DNA of 64,000 nt from Acetobacteraceae bacterium (GTDB lineage: Bacteria > Pseudomonadota > Alphaproteobacteria > Acetobacterales > Acetobacteraceae). Each line of letters begins with the position of its first letter. The first letter of the stretch is position 1. The translations under genes and the position numbers were made by a program. The notes beneath the pieces are model-generated. The model searched no databases. It worked only from the letters and a program-made list of their open reading frames with translations, and was not told where the DNA came from. This document shows, piece by piece, positions 1 to 9,817 of the stretch. Location: positions 1-64,000 of the forward strand of contig CANJLW010000015.1 of the NCBI GenBank assembly GCA_947475245.1. The letters run 5' to 3'.

Positions 1-235
1 AAATGGCTCAGAAAGACTGTCGCCTCGAATAGGCTGCCATCGTCCTCTGTCGTCGCTTCCATCGGTGCACCCCGTTATTCGAATCGAGGGACCGCATAGA
101 TTCAGCACTTTCACGGTTTGTCACGTACTTCTTCACCCGATTGCCCTGGGGCGGCGGACGGGGCCGCTTGCCGCAAGGCGCGCCCGGGTGTTTGCTGCGC
201 CCAGCCGTCCGCACGATATCCCGGAGTCGCCGTCA

Positions 236-1150
236 TTGGCCTATGCGCTGCAGCAGTTAATCAATGGCCTGACCTTGGGGATGATCTACGGGCTGATCGC
301 CGTCGGCTACACCATGGTTTACGGCATTATCGGCATGATCAACTTCGCCCATGGCGACATCTTCATGATCGGTGCCTTTCTGTCGTTGATCGCTCTGCTG
401 GGGCTGTCGGCGCTGGGGATCAGTTCCGTCCCGCTGGCCTTGGCGCTGACGCTGATCTTCGCCGCCGGGATCGCCGCGATTTACGGCTGGTCGGTGGAAC
501 GCATCGCCTATCGCCCATTGCGCGGGTCCTTCCGGCTGGCGCCGCTGATCAGCGCCATCGGCATGTCGATTACGCTGCAAAATTTCGCTCAGGTCAGCCA
601 GGGCGCGCGGGTGAAACCGATGGAGCCGTTGATCTCCGGCGGGTTGCTGCTGACGGAGGGCGACGGCTTCGCCGTTCAATTGTCCTGGATGCAGATCGCG
701 ATCGTCGTGACCACGCTGATCGTGCTGGCGATCTTTACCTGGCTGGTGACGAAAACGCCGCTGGGCCGATCGATGCGCGCCTGCGAGCAGGACCTGAAGA
801 TGGCCGGCCTGCTGGGCATCGATACCGATAAGACGATCAGCCTGACGTTTGTCATCGGCGCGGCCCTCGCCGCGGTCGCCGGTCTGATGTTCCTGCTCTA
901 TTACGGGGTCATCGACTTCTACATCGGCTTCATCGCCGGCGTGAAAGCGTTCACCGCCGCCGTCCTGGGCGGTATCGGCAGCCTGCCCGGCGCCGTTCTC
1001 GGCGGATTGCTGATCGGATTGATCGAGGTGTTCTGGTCCGCCTATTTCAGCGTGGAATACAAGGACGTTGCCGCGTTTTCGATCCTGATCGTCGCGCTGA
1101 TCTTCATGCCGACAGGCTTGCTGGGGCGGACGGAGGTCGAGAAGGTATGA
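236..1150 (+). CDS. livH: Branched-chain amino acid ABC transporter permease LivH
   Basis: Inner-membrane permease of a high-affinity branched-chain amino acid (or related amide/urea) importer. The motif [12 protein letters not shown] near residues 36-47 and about eight hydrophobic segments are typical of LivH. The reading frame is open back to position 65, but I chose the TTG at 236: GGAG lies 9 bases upstream and the protein then begins [14 protein letters not shown], as family members do, giving 304 residues. The last bases overlap livM (ATGA), so H, M, G and F form one operon. No LivK-type binding protein is in view; it may lie left of the window. Substrate is inferred from family only. 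Confidence 0.9.
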   Translation: MAYALQQLINGLTLGMIYGLIAVGYTMVYGIIGMINFAHGDIFMIGAFLSLIALLGLSALGISSVPLALALTLIFAAGIAAIYGWSVERIAYRPLRGSFRLAPLISAIGMSITLQNFAQVSQGARVKPMEPLISGGLLLTEGDGFAVQLSWMQIAIVVTTLIVLAIFTWLVTKTPLGRSMRACEQDLKMAGLLGIDTDKTISLTFVIGAALAAVAGLMFLLYYGVIDFYIGFIAGVKAFTAAVLGGIGSLPGAVLGGLLIGLIEVFWSAYFSVEYKDVAAFSILIVALIFMPTGLLGRTEVEKV

Positions 1151-2436
1151 ACCTCGCCCTGCGCGATGCGTTTTTGTCCGCGGCGGCGGCGTTGGGGCTG
1201 TTTCTGCCCATGGTCGGCTTCGTCGCCACCAACACGGATCAGGGCCTGGTGTTGACCTATCGCCCGATCGCCGTCGCGGTGCTGGTCGCCATGGTCTTCG
1301 TCGGCCGATTGATCGCCGTTTCCTGGCGCGGCCGGTCCGCTCGGCCGCAGCAGCCGAACGCCGAACTGGCGGCGCGCTTCGCGGCGGCGGGGAAGTACCT
1401 GACGCCCTTGCTGCTGGTAATGGCGCTGCTGCTGCCGTTGAGCGGATCGCGCTATTATGTCGATCTCGGCACTCTGGTGTTGACCTACATCATGCTGGGA
1501 TGGGGGCTGAACATCGTCGTCGGCCTCGCGGGGTTGTTGGATCTCGGCTACGTCGCCTTCTACGCGGTCGGCGCCTATTCCTATGCGCTGCTGGCGGAAA
1601 GCTTCGGCCTGGGTTTCTGGACCTGCCTTCCCCTCGCCGGCATCCTCGCCGCTTTCGCCGGACTGCTGCTCGGGTTTCCGGTGCTGCGGCTGCGCGGCGA
1701 CTATCTGGCCATTGTCACCCTGGCATTCGGGGAAATCATCCGGGTCGTGCTGATCAACTGGGTGTCGCTCACCCACGGGCCGAACGGCATATCGGGCGTC
1801 CCGCGCCCGACCTTGTTCGGTCTGTCGTTCAGCATGGACGGCGGAGAGGGCACGGTCGCGGGCTTTTTCGATATCGAGCCGGAAACCATCCAGCGGGTGG
1901 TCTTTCTGTACTACGTGATCTTCGGCCTCGCCTTGCTGACCAACTGGGTGACGCTGCGCCTGCGCCGCCTGCCCCTGGGGCGCGCGTGGGAGGCATTGCG
2001 GGAAGACGAGGTCGCGTGCCGTTCTCTGGGCATCGACGTCACCAATACAAAACTGACCGCGTTCGCCATCGGCGCGATGTTCGGCGGATTCGCCGGGGCG
2101 TTCTTCGCCACGCGTCAGGCCTTTGTCAGCCCGGAAAGCTTCACCTTCATCGAAAGCGCGACGGTTCTGGCCATTGTCGTGCTGGGCGGGCTGGGCAGCC
2201 AACTTGGCGTTGCTTTGGCCGCCCTGGCCATGGTCGGCGGGCTGGAATTGCTGCGGGAATTGCTGACGGAGATTGCCGAACAGATGGGCAGCCCGATTTT
2301 CGCCGGGCTGGCCGGCGAACTGCCGACCTATCGCATGTTGATTTTCGGCATCGCCCTGGTGGTGGTGATGGTGCTTCGCCCACGCGGGCTTGTGTCGGGA
2401 AGAACCCCCACCGCGACGCTGCCGGCGAGGGCATAG
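1147..2436 (+). CDS. livM: Branched-chain amino acid ABC transporter permease LivM
   Basis: Second membrane subunit of the Liv importer, 429 residues. The N-terminal ~110 residues hold extra hydrophobic segments (longer than the shortest LivM proteins), then comes the family core with [20 protein letters not shown] near residue 119 and [20 protein letters not shown] near 180, the typical LivM signature. Overlaps livH by 4 bases and is followed after 3 bases by livG, so translation is probably coupled. Nothing unusual in composition. Confidence 0.92.
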   Translation: MNLALRDAFLSAAAALGLFLPMVGFVATNTDQGLVLTYRPIAVAVLVAMVFVGRLIAVSWRGRSARPQQPNAELAARFAAAGKYLTPLLLVMALLLPLSGSRYYVDLGTLVLTYIMLGWGLNIVVGLAGLLDLGYVAFYAVGAYSYALLAESFGLGFWTCLPLAGILAAFAGLLLGFPVLRLRGDYLAIVTLAFGEIIRVVLINWVSLTHGPNGISGVPRPTLFGLSFSMDGGEGTVAGFFDIEPETIQRVVFLYYVIFGLALLTNWVTLRLRRLPLGRAWEALREDEVACRSLGIDVTNTKLTAFAIGAMFGGFAGAFFATRQAFVSPESFTFIESATVLAIVVLGGLGSQLGVALAALAMVGGLELLRELLTEIAEQMGSPIFAGLAGELPTYRMLIFGIALVVVMVLRPRGLVSGRTPTATLPARA

Positions 2437-2439
2437 GCG

Positions 2440-3239
<800 letters not shown>

Positions 3240-3243
<4 letters not shown>

Positions 3244-3968
3244 GCGCGCTGCTGAGTCTGTCGGGCGTTACCGCCTATTACGGCGCGATCCAGGCGTTGC
3301 GCGGCGTCGATCTGGTCGTCAACGAGGGCGAGATCGTCACGCTGATCGGCGCCAACGGCGCGGGCAAGTCGACCCTGATGATGACGGTCTGCGGCAATCC
3401 GCGCGCGCGCGACGGTCGGATCGTTTACGGCGGTCAGGACATTACCGACCTGCCGACCCACGCGATCATGCGCCGACGCATCGCCCAGGCGCCGGAAGGC
3501 CGCCGCATCTTCGGGCGCATGACCGTCTATGAAAATCTGCTGATGGGGGCGGAGGTCTCGGGGCAGACCGATGTGCCCGCGCTGCTGGAACAGGTCTTTG
3601 CGCTGTTTCCTCGGCTGAAAGAGCGGCTGACCCAGCGCGGCGGCACATTGTCGGGCGGGGAGCAGCAGATGCTGGCGATCGGCCGAGCACTGATGTCGCG
3701 ACCGCGTTTGCTGCTGCTGGACGAGCCTTCGCTTGGTCTGGCACCGCTGGTGGTGAAGCTGATCTTCGGCGCGATCCGGGAGTTGAATCGCACCAGCGGC
3801 CTGACGGTGCTGTTGGTGGAGCAAAACGCCTATCAGGCCTTACGGCTGGCGCATCGCGGCTACGTGCTGGTGAACGGCGCGATTACGATGGCGGGATCGG
3901 GAGCGGAATTGCTGGCGCGTCCCGAAATTCGCGCCGCCTATCTGGAAGGTTCGTCGCACTCGGCTTAG
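3240..3968 (+). CDS. livF: Branched-chain amino acid ABC transporter ATP-binding protein LivF
   Basis: Second ATPase of the Liv importer, 242 residues. Walker A GANGAGKST, signature LSGGEQQMLAIGRAL, Walker B LLLLDEPSLGLAP and switch VLLVEQNAYQAL are all present; EQNA is the typical LivF form. The same frame is open further upstream, but the ATG at 3240 overlaps the livG stop (ATGA) and gives a normal-length protein starting MSALLSLSGVTAYYG. Last gene of the operon; I see no T-rich terminator after it. Confidence 0.92.
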
Positions 3969-4057
3969 CCGGCGGGTGAACCCGGTCTGACCTGGATCAA
4001 TGCTTTCCCTTCAACGCGCGCGCACGTTGCGCCGATGCGGGAGAAGAGGAAAGCCAA

Positions 4058-4927
4058 ATGACAACGTCGCAAGGTCTTAAAGATATCCTGGTGCACATCG
4101 ACCGAGGACCCCGTAACCGGGTTCGTCTGGCGGTCGCGGCCAACCTCGCGCGCAAGTTCGGCGCGCATCTGACGGGGCTGTGCGTGATGGATATTCCGCG
4201 CGCCGAGTATCTGTACGGCGCGCCCATGCCCTTCGCCACCTTCGGGCCGGAGCAATTGGTGGCGCGCCTGCGGGAAGACGCCGCCACCGCCGCGATGCCG
4301 TTGAAACAGCAGTTCCTGGATGTGCTGGCCAGCGAAGGGCTGGAGGGCGAATGGCGGCAGGTGGAGGGCGAAAGTCCCGAAATCGTGGCGCTGCATGCGC
4401 GCTATGCCGATCTGACCGTCGTCGCGCAGCCCAGCGACGATGAACCCAGACAGGAACGCAGTCGCGACGCGACCTTGGTGACGACGTTGATGTCGTCCGG
4501 CCGTCCGGTGCTGGCGGTGCCCTATGCCGGGGACTTTCCGGTGGTAGGCGATCGCGTTCTGATCGCCTGGAACACCAGCCGGGAGGCGACCCGGGCGGTG
4601 AACGACGCGCTGCCGCTGTTGCGCCTGGCAAGTCTGGTGACGGTGCTGGCGATCAATCCGCAATCCGGTATCGGTGGCCATGGCGATGTGCCCGCCGCCG
4701 ACATCGCGCTGCATCTGGCGCGCCACGGCGTCAAGGCAGAGGCCGCGCACACGGTCAGCGAGGATATCTCCGCCGCCAATACGCTGCTGTCCTATGCGGC
4801 GGATATCGGTGCCGATCTGATCGTTTGCGGCGGCTACGGTCATTCGCGCGCGCGTGAACTGGTGTTTGGCGGCGTGACGCGGCAATTGCTGGGGGAAATG
4901 ACCGTCCCCGTGCTGCTGTCGCATTAA
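4058..4927 (+). CDS. Universal stress protein, two tandem UspA domains
   Basis: 289 residues made of two UspA-like domains (about 1-145 and 150-289). The second carries the nucleotide-binding loop GGYGHSRARELVFGGVT, which corresponds to the G-2x-G-9x-G(S/T) ATP motif; the first domain lacks a recognisable copy, so probably only one site binds nucleotide. The start ATG is preceded by AGAGGA at about 7 bases. Such proteins act in the cytoplasm in stress survival; the target is unknown. It follows livF by 89 bases and could be separately transcribed. Confidence 0.88.
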   Translation: MTTSQGLKDILVHIDRGPRNRVRLAVAANLARKFGAHLTGLCVMDIPRAEYLYGAPMPFATFGPEQLVARLREDAATAAMPLKQQFLDVLASEGLEGEWRQVEGESPEIVALHARYADLTVVAQPSDDEPRQERSRDATLVTTLMSSGRPVLAVPYAGDFPVVGDRVLIAWNTSREATRAVNDALPLLRLASLVTVLAINPQSGIGGHGDVPAADIALHLARHGVKAEAAHTVSEDISAANTLLSYAADIGADLIVCGGYGHSRARELVFGGVTRQLLGEMTVPVLLSH

Positions 4928-4988
4928 CCCTTTGTTCAGAGTCGGCCCGGTATCCTGTCCGCGACAGCGACGCAGATGGGGACCGGGT

Positions 4989-5303
4989 ATGCAGAGGACG
5001 AAGGTGCGGGCAAGGCAGGCTCGTCAATCGCGGGGTGAGGCGGACATCGTGGTGACGTCCGACGGCGCGACCATCACCGCCGGCGGTGCCGTGCCGCAAG
5101 TCGATCTTGCGCGCTTGTTCGACCGGCCTCGCGGCGGGGCGGTGGCGGATGCCGCTGCCCAGCGTGACGGCATTGGGGATGACAGTATTGCCGGTGGGGC
5201 GGGCAAGCCGCGCGTCGCCCAGGCAAAGGCCGTTTCCCTGTCCGACGGTTCCAGGATCATCTTTGCCTCGGCGATGATCCTGGAGGAGTTGGAGCCTATC
5301 TGA
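4989..5303 (+). CDS. Hypothetical protein, 104 residues
   Basis: Small frame starting at an ATG with GGGGA about 8 bases upstream. The product is basic at the N-terminus (MQRTKVRARQARQSR) and ends with DGSRIIFASAMILEELEPI. I recognise no family. Synonymous positions are G/C-rich like the neighbours, and the frame stops 7 bases before the convergent HAD gene, filling an otherwise empty 380-base gap, which supports it being real. It could still be a chance open frame in GC-rich DNA. Confidence 0.4.
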   Translation: MQRTKVRARQARQSRGEADIVVTSDGATITAGGAVPQVDLARLFDRPRGGAVADAAAQRDGIGDDSIAGGAGKPRVAQAKAVSLSDGSRIIFASAMILEELEPI

Positions 5304-5310
5304 GGCAGGC

Positions 5311-6177
5311 CTACCAGACGAAGCGGGGAATCGCGGCGACCGGGGCAAGACCTGCCGCGCGCGCCGTCGCCTCGACTTTCGCGGCATCGAAGCCGCCGGC
5401 ACCGTCGCTGAGCGCGGCGCCGTGGATGCCGTCCAACACCCAGCACGACGCGATGCCGACGCCGGTTGCCCCGGTAATGTCGGTGTGCAGAGAGTCGCCG
5501 ACGGCCAGAACGCGATCCGACGGCATGGCCAATTGTTGCAGCACGGGGCGATAGACGGCCGGGTCCGGCTTGCCGAGCATGCGGACCTCTCCGCCAAGTT
5601 CCTGGTAGCGCTGGGCGAGAGAGCCGGCGCACAGGACGCGCACGCCGCCGCGGATAACCACAAGGTCCGGATTGCCGCAGACCATCGGCAGATTGTTGCG
5701 GGCGCAATCCTGCAGAACCTGCTCGAACTCCGCCATGTCGCTGGGGTTGCGGTGGTCGTCGGGGCCGGTGTTCAGGACGAAATCGGCGTCGTCGGGCGAC
5801 TCGACGCGGGTCAGCGGCAGACCCTCGATAACCGGGCGGTCGCGATCCGGCCCCAGATGGAACAATTTGGGGCCGAGCTTCGCCCACCAATCGTCGGGTG
5901 GGCTGATGAGTGAGCGGCGTACGGCCTCTCCGCTGGTCAGGATGTCGGTGTAGAGCGCGTCCTCGATCCCCATGCGGCGCATCATCGTCCGCACGGCGTC
6001 GTTGGGCCGGGGGACGTTGGACAGCAGCAAGGTGCGCTTACCGGCGGCGCGCAGGTGGCCGAGGGTTTCGACCGCATGGGGGAAAGCGTTCACCCCGTCG
6101 TGGATGACGCCCCACAGGTCGAGAATGAAGCCGTCGTAGCGCTCTGACAGCGCCGCGAAACCGGGAAGATGTTCCAT
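5311..6177 (-). CDS. HAD superfamily class IIA hydrolase
   Basis: 288-residue HAD phosphatase of the class IIA (NagD/p-nitrophenyl-phosphatase-like) type. Motif I DLWGVIHDG begins at residue 20 with the nucleophile Asp; LLLSNVPRP is motif II (Ser/Thr then Asn); GKPDPAVYRPVL and AVGDSLHTDITGA are motif III/IV with the magnesium-binding Asp. The start at 6177 lies 2 bases after the pyrD stop, so the two are probably co-transcribed. The substrate is unknown; sugar or nucleotide monophosphates are the usual ones. The frame is open further upstream but only as an overlap with pyrD. Confidence 0.88.
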   Translation of the reverse strand: MEHLPGFAALSERYDGFILDLWGVIHDGVNAFPHAVETLGHLRAAGKRTLLLSNVPRPNDAVRTMMRRMGIEDALYTDILTSGEAVRRSLISPPDDWWAKLGPKLFHLGPDRDRPVIEGLPLTRVESPDDADFVLNTGPDDHRNPSDMAEFEQVLQDCARNNLPMVCGNPDLVVIRGGVRVLCAGSLAQRYQELGGEVRMLGKPDPAVYRPVLQQLAMPSDRVLAVGDSLHTDITGATGVGIASCWVLDGIHGAALSDGAGGFDAAKVEATARAAGLAPVAAIPRFVW

Positions 6178-6179
6178 GT

Positions 6180-7244
6180 TTAACCGCGTTCCGAAAAATG
6201 AAGTGCGTCGCCGCCGATGGCTTCGCCGATGTTGGACACGCCGGCGGCGCGCAGTTCCTGGGTGAGTTCCGTCTTTATGCGGCCGATCAAGGCGGGGCCG
6301 TAATAGGCGAAGCCCGTGTAGAGTTGCACCAGCGATGCGCCTGCGCGGATTTTGGCCCAAGCGTCCTTGCCGGAGGACACACCGCCGGCGCCGATCAGTA
6401 CCAGACGACCGCGGGCGAGCAGGAAGGCGCGCGCCAGGACTCGATTCGACAGATCGAACAGCGGCGCGCCGGACAGCCCGCCCGTTTCCTTGGCGAACGG
6501 CGAGCGCAGGCCGGCGGGGCGAGACAGGGTGGTGTTGCCGACGATCAGGCCCTGCACGCCTTCGTCGGCGCATGTTTCGACCAGACCGGCCAGGCCTTCG
6601 TCCGACAGATCGGGGGCGATCTTGACCAGGATCGGGGGCTTGTTCGGCACCGGGGCGACGGCGCGCAGAATGGCGCGCAACTGCGCTTCCCCCTGCAAAT
6701 CGCGCAGGCCGGGCGTGTTGGGGGAGGAGATATTGATGGTGACATAGTCCGCCAGCGGACCGACCGCGGCGATCAAGGCCGGGTAGTCACGCAGCGGATC
6801 GGCGCCTTCCTTGTTGATTCCGACATTGGCGCCGAGGGGAATGGCTCGGTCGGCCATCGCCAGCAGATTGCGGCGATAGACATCCAGTCCGCCGTTGTTG
6901 AAACCCATGCGATTGATCGCGGCGCGATCCTCGGTCAGGCGGAACATGCGGGGGCGCGGATTGCCGGCCTGCGGCAGCGGCGTGACGGTCCCGGTTTCGA
7001 CGAAGCCGAAGCCGAGGTTCATCAGGCCGGCCACGGCGACGGCGTTCTTGTCGAAGCCGGCGGCGAGACCGATCGGGTTGCGAAAGGTCCGGCCGAGAAC
7101 GGCGATCGACAGCGACGGATCGTCCGCGGAGCGATCCGCGCCGGCGAGACCGAGCCTTAGCCCGGTCAAGGCGAGATTATGCGCGCGCTCGGGATCGAGC
7201 AGGCGCATGAGCGGCAGAAGCGCGGACGCGATGGCGGGTGTCAT
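6180..7244 (-). CDS. pyrD: Dihydroorotate dehydrogenase (quinone), class 2
   Basis: 354-residue membrane-associated FMN enzyme that oxidises dihydroorotate to orotate with quinone, the fourth step of pyrimidine synthesis. The N-terminal ~40 residues (LLPLMRLLDPERAHNLAL) form the helical quinone-binding extension of class 2. NISSPNTPGLRDLQ carries the catalytic-Ser region, and FMN-phosphate contacts appear in LIGAGGVSSGKDAW and LVQLYTGFAYYGP. Length and motifs are complete. Upstream partner of the HAD gene. Confidence 0.95.
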   Translation of the reverse strand: MTPAIASALLPLMRLLDPERAHNLALTGLRLGLAGADRSADDPSLSIAVLGRTFRNPIGLAAGFDKNAVAVAGLMNLGFGFVETGTVTPLPQAGNPRPRMFRLTEDRAAINRMGFNNGGLDVYRRNLLAMADRAIPLGANVGINKEGADPLRDYPALIAAVGPLADYVTINISSPNTPGLRDLQGEAQLRAILRAVAPVPNKPPILVKIAPDLSDEGLAGLVETCADEGVQGLIVGNTTLSRPAGLRSPFAKETGGLSGAPLFDLSNRVLARAFLLARGRLVLIGAGGVSSGKDAWAKIRAGASLVQLYTGFAYYGPALIGRIKTELTQELRAAGVSNIGEAIGGDALHFSERG

Positions 7245-7302
7245 ACAGGTCGGTATGCCCGCAATCGCCCGCGATTGGAAAGAGACGAGACGCGCGGACA
7301 GG

Positions 7303-8067
7303 TCAGCTTCGTTGCGCCAGTAAGGGCTTGAGACCGCGCAAATCCAGAACAGCCGCGATTTGCGCGCCGATCTGACGGCAATTCGCCATCAGGGCGGCCA
7401 ACTCATCCGGCGGGGGTAGTTGGTCGCTCTGATCCCACAGCACGAACACCGCGCCCAGCAGCTTTCCCTGGACGTCGGCGGCGGGGCAGACAAGAAAATT
7501 CGCGACGCCCATCGCGTCGAAGCGCGCGCGGACGGCGGCACTGCGCAATTCGCCGGAATGGTTGATCACGCACTGGCCCGCGAGAAGCGCGGGCAGGAAA
7601 TCGGTCCATTCCGACATCGGCCGGTTGGCGACCAGGGCACCGGTGGATCGTCCGGCGGCGGCGACGGAATGGGTGACGTCGTAGCGCAGCAGGCCGATCC
7701 CGGTCAGACCGGTGACGCCGTTATGGATAATGTCCAACCGCGCGCGCGCAGCACTTTTCGCCCGCTGCAACGCCGATTCCAGCAACTGGTCGATCAGCCT
7801 GTTAGCTTCCACAAAATAATGCAGTTCGGCCTGTACAATGGCGTCTTCCATCTTCCGCTGACGCTCGTTACGGAGACGTTCGTTGTCGAGAAAGGCCATG
7901 TGCAGCCCCTCGGCGACGCTGCCCTCGCGCACGATGTGGCCGGTAACATAAAATCCCGACAGCATGCACGCGGTCAGGACGGGTTGAACGAGGACCTTGA
8001 AATTAATCAGGCGGATCTGGCTGATAATGAACGCGATTGTCCGAACCGCCGTTAAGAGTTCCGTCAA
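7303..8067 (-). CDS. GAF-domain protein with N-terminal hydrophobic segment
   Basis: 254 residues. A hydrophobic stretch at about 25-47 (VLVQPVLTACMLSGFYVTGHIV) is followed by a charged, probably coiled helix (ERLRNERQRKMEDAIVQAELHY) and a GAF-like sensor domain from about 95 to 245 that includes FLVCPAADVQGKLLGAVFVLWD. No output domain is fused, so it may signal through partners. Start is a TTG with AAGG about 9 bases upstream; later starts would remove the hydrophobic part. Ligand unknown. Confidence 0.65.
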   Translation of the reverse strand: MTELLTAVRTIAFIISQIRLINFKVLVQPVLTACMLSGFYVTGHIVREGSVAEGLHMAFLDNERLRNERQRKMEDAIVQAELHYFVEANRLIDQLLESALQRAKSAARARLDIIHNGVTGLTGIGLLRYDVTHSVAAAGRSTGALVANRPMSEWTDFLPALLAGQCVINHSGELRSAAVRARFDAMGVANFLVCPAADVQGKLLGAVFVLWDQSDQLPPPDELAALMANCRQIGAQIAAVLDLRGLKPLLAQRS

Positions 8068-8139
8068 AAATTGCTGCCTTTCAAATCATTGGCATAGCTG
8101 GTCTTGCGATAAAGGGGGCGTTCCGATGGCGCGGCGGGG

Positions 8140-8376
8140 TCAGGCAAGGGGCGCCATGGTGACCGTTTCAACGTCGGACAACGCGACGCACAGAATACGG
8201 GCGCCGTCGGCGGCGGTAACCATGACCATGTCGCCGACCGTCAGCATGTCGGCGGCTTCCGCGAAATAATTGGGGGCCGAGACCGCATCGAGGCGGGCTT
8301 TCCCGGCTTTGTAGTGCCACAGCGTGAAACCGTTCGCGTAGGCCAGGACGGAGAGATTGCGGATGGCGAAGGCCAT
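8140..8376 (-). CDS. Small conserved protein of unknown function, 78 residues
   Basis: Begins MAFAIRNLSVLAYANGFTLW and ends with a hydrophobic VGDMVMVTAADGARILCVALSD region. I believe similar small proteins occur in other alphaproteobacteria, but no function is known to me. I use the ATG at 8376, with AGGA 7 bases upstream, and not the earlier in-frame codon at 8397 that sits inside the T-tract of a terminator. A strong promoter and a full intrinsic terminator lie immediately upstream, so expression may depend on read-through. Confidence 0.65.
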   Translation of the reverse strand: MAFAIRNLSVLAYANGFTLWHYKAGKARLDAVSAPNYFAEAADMLTVGDMVMVTAADGARILCVALSDVETVTMAPLA

Positions 8377-8395
8377 GTTCGGGTCCTTTCGGGAC

Positions 8396-8429
8396 AAAAA
8401 AAGGGTCGTTGCCCGGAAGGCAACGACCC
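8396..8429 (-). terminator. Intrinsic terminator (or attenuator) on the minus strand
   Basis: Perfect 11-bp stem (GGGTCGTTGCC against GGCAACGACCC, 8403-8413 with 8419-8429) and a 5-base loop, followed on the minus strand by seven T residues (8396-8402). It lies between the conserved gene ending at 8529 and the small gene starting at 8376, only 20 bases before the latter's start codon. Confidence 0.85.
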
Positions 8430-8470
8430 GATGAATGCGTGAAGGACGTGGTACGCCCGTCGATAGGTGA

Positions 8471-8500
8471 ACCTTACTGTATCGGCGAAAAGTTTGTCAA
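8471..8500 (-). promoter_or_regulatory. Sigma-70-type promoter on the minus strand
   Basis: TTGACA (8495-8500) and TAAGGT (8471-8476) separated by 18 bases, reading leftward. Predicted start is near 8464, which would give a transcript of about 70 bases ending at the terminator at 8396, or a leader for the gene at 8376. The -35 is a full consensus match; the -10 is moderate. Confidence 0.5.
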
Positions 8501-8528
8501 CGACTTTTTTCCTAGTGAATTTCTGAAT

Positions 8529-8909
8529 TCAGGCAACGATGCCTTTGACGCGCAAGGGCCACTCCAACCGATCGATGGCTTCCCGCCACAACTTCCAGTC
8601 GCAGCGTTCAAGCGGAAAGGCCGGGTTTGGGGCCATCTGACGTTCGCCCCAGATGCGCAAAATCCGCGCATGGAGCAGATCGATGCGGCGGTTGCGGTAA
8701 AGCCCGTCGAGACATTTGACGACGTCGTCCGGTTCGCAGGGGCGCCCGACGGTTCGGCCGCGATTGCCGCGAACACCTTGGTGACGGGCCTGTAAGGCGG
8801 CCATTGTCCAGAACCAGGCTTCCTCGGCGCTGCGAAACGGTTGGGTGTTCGGTATGGCGCCCGAATACGCAGGGGCTTTGAATGCGGTTTTGGCGGCAAT
8901 AAAAGGCAT
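8529..8909 (-). CDS. Conserved hypothetical protein (Acetobacteraceae type), 126 residues
   Basis: Family resembling proteins I know only as conserved hypotheticals in acetic acid bacteria and relatives, with the landmarks AEEAWFWTMAALQARHQG near residue 30, RPCEPDDVVKCLDGLYRNRR near 60-80 and LEWPLRVKGIVA at the end. Probably a soluble helical protein; function unknown. ATG at 8909 is chosen because GGTGGAG sits 6 bases upstream; a GTG four codons earlier is also in frame. Divergent from the S24 regulator. Confidence 0.75.
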   Translation of the reverse strand: MPFIAAKTAFKAPAYSGAIPNTQPFRSAEEAWFWTMAALQARHQGVRGNRGRTVGRPCEPDDVVKCLDGLYRNRRIDLLHARILRIWGERQMAPNPAFPLERCDWKLWREAIDRLEWPLRVKGIVA

Positions 8910-8965
8910 GACAAACTCCACCTTCGTGGATGGTTAAAGACGGTGCGGGGAAACTAAACCATAGG

Positions 8966-8981
8966 TTGCATACTGTGGCAA
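8966..8981. promoter_or_regulatory. Candidate operator between divergent genes
   Basis: TTGCATACTGTGGCAA, an inverted repeat TTGC-N8-GCAA, in the 180-base gap between the conserved protein gene (minus) and the S24 repressor (plus), followed by an AT-rich stretch that could hold a -10. Position suits autoregulation, but one imperfect repeat is weak evidence. Confidence 0.25.
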
Positions 8982-9089
8982 GATAGTTGTTATTTTTCCT
9001 ATTTCAATTGGAGCGAAATCCTAGGACACTCCCGCGACGACGAATCGCGGGGCGGACGCCGAGCGGGCGGGCGGCAAAGGGATACGGGA

Positions 9090-9740
9090 ATGAAGCACGA
9101 GGATATTTGGCGCGCGCTCGATACGCTCGCTGCCGAAAACGGCTTGTCGGCGTCCGGCCTGGCCAAGCGGTCGGGGCTGGACCCGACAACGTTCAACCCG
9201 TCGAAGCGACATATGCCGGACGGGCGGGCGCGCTGGCCGAGCACGGAAAGCCTGGCAAAGGTGTTGGATGCGACGAATGCGAGCCTGGAAGCGTTTACCG
9301 CGCTGGTAACGGGCGCGCGGGCGCTCAGCAGCGGTTCGGTCAGTCGCAATGCGCCGCGCCGGGTGCCGCTGATCGGTCTGGCGCAGGCGGGCGGGGATGG
9401 ATTTTTCGACGATGGCGGCTATCCCGTCGGCGGCGGTTGGGACGAGGTGAGCTTGCCGGAGATCGGCGATGCCAACGCCTATGCGCTGGAAATCAGCGGC
9501 GATTCGATGGAACCGGTATTCCGTGACGGCGATCTGGTGATCGTATCCCCCGCCGCGCCCATCCGTCGCGGCGATCGTGTCGTGGTGCGCACCTTGGCGG
9601 GAGAGGTCATGGCGAAGCAACTCGCGCGTCGCTCCGCCCGTCGGGTCGAAGTGAAAAGCCTGAACCCGGAGCATCCGGATTACAATTTCGACCTGACGGA
9701 AATCGCCTGGATCCATCGGATCGTCTGGGCAAGCCAGTAG
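9090..9740 (+). CDS. S24/LexA-peptidase-domain transcriptional regulator
   Basis: 216 residues. The N-terminal ~75 form a helix-turn-helix DNA-binding domain (GLSASGLAKRSGLDPTTFNP). The C-terminal domain is a LexA/CI-like autopeptidase: catalytic Ser139 in GDSMEPVF, catalytic Lys176 in EVMAKQLAR, and a possible Ala100-Gly101 cleavage bond in LAQAGGDG. All catalytic residues are present, so self-cleavage is plausible. It is not canonical LexA (different N-terminal domain); such C2-type repressors may control phage-like or stress genes, but no phage genes are nearby. Targets unknown. Confidence 0.88.
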   Translation: MKHEDIWRALDTLAAENGLSASGLAKRSGLDPTTFNPSKRHMPDGRARWPSTESLAKVLDATNASLEAFTALVTGARALSSGSVSRNAPRRVPLIGLAQAGGDGFFDDGGYPVGGGWDEVSLPEIGDANAYALEISGDSMEPVFRDGDLVIVSPAAPIRRGDRVVVRTLAGEVMAKQLARRSARRVEVKSLNPEHPDYNFDLTEIAWIHRIVWASQ

Positions 9741-9817
9741 TCAAACCGTAATTTTGCTTTGACGAACCCCATGGTCCCGGCGTCATGATGATGTCGGTAT
9801 CGGTGGGAGACGGCACC

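Noticed and set aside
65-235. N-terminal extension of livH to the ATG at 65
   Set aside because: The added residues are not hydrophobic or conserved and the TTG at 236 has a proper ribosome-binding site.
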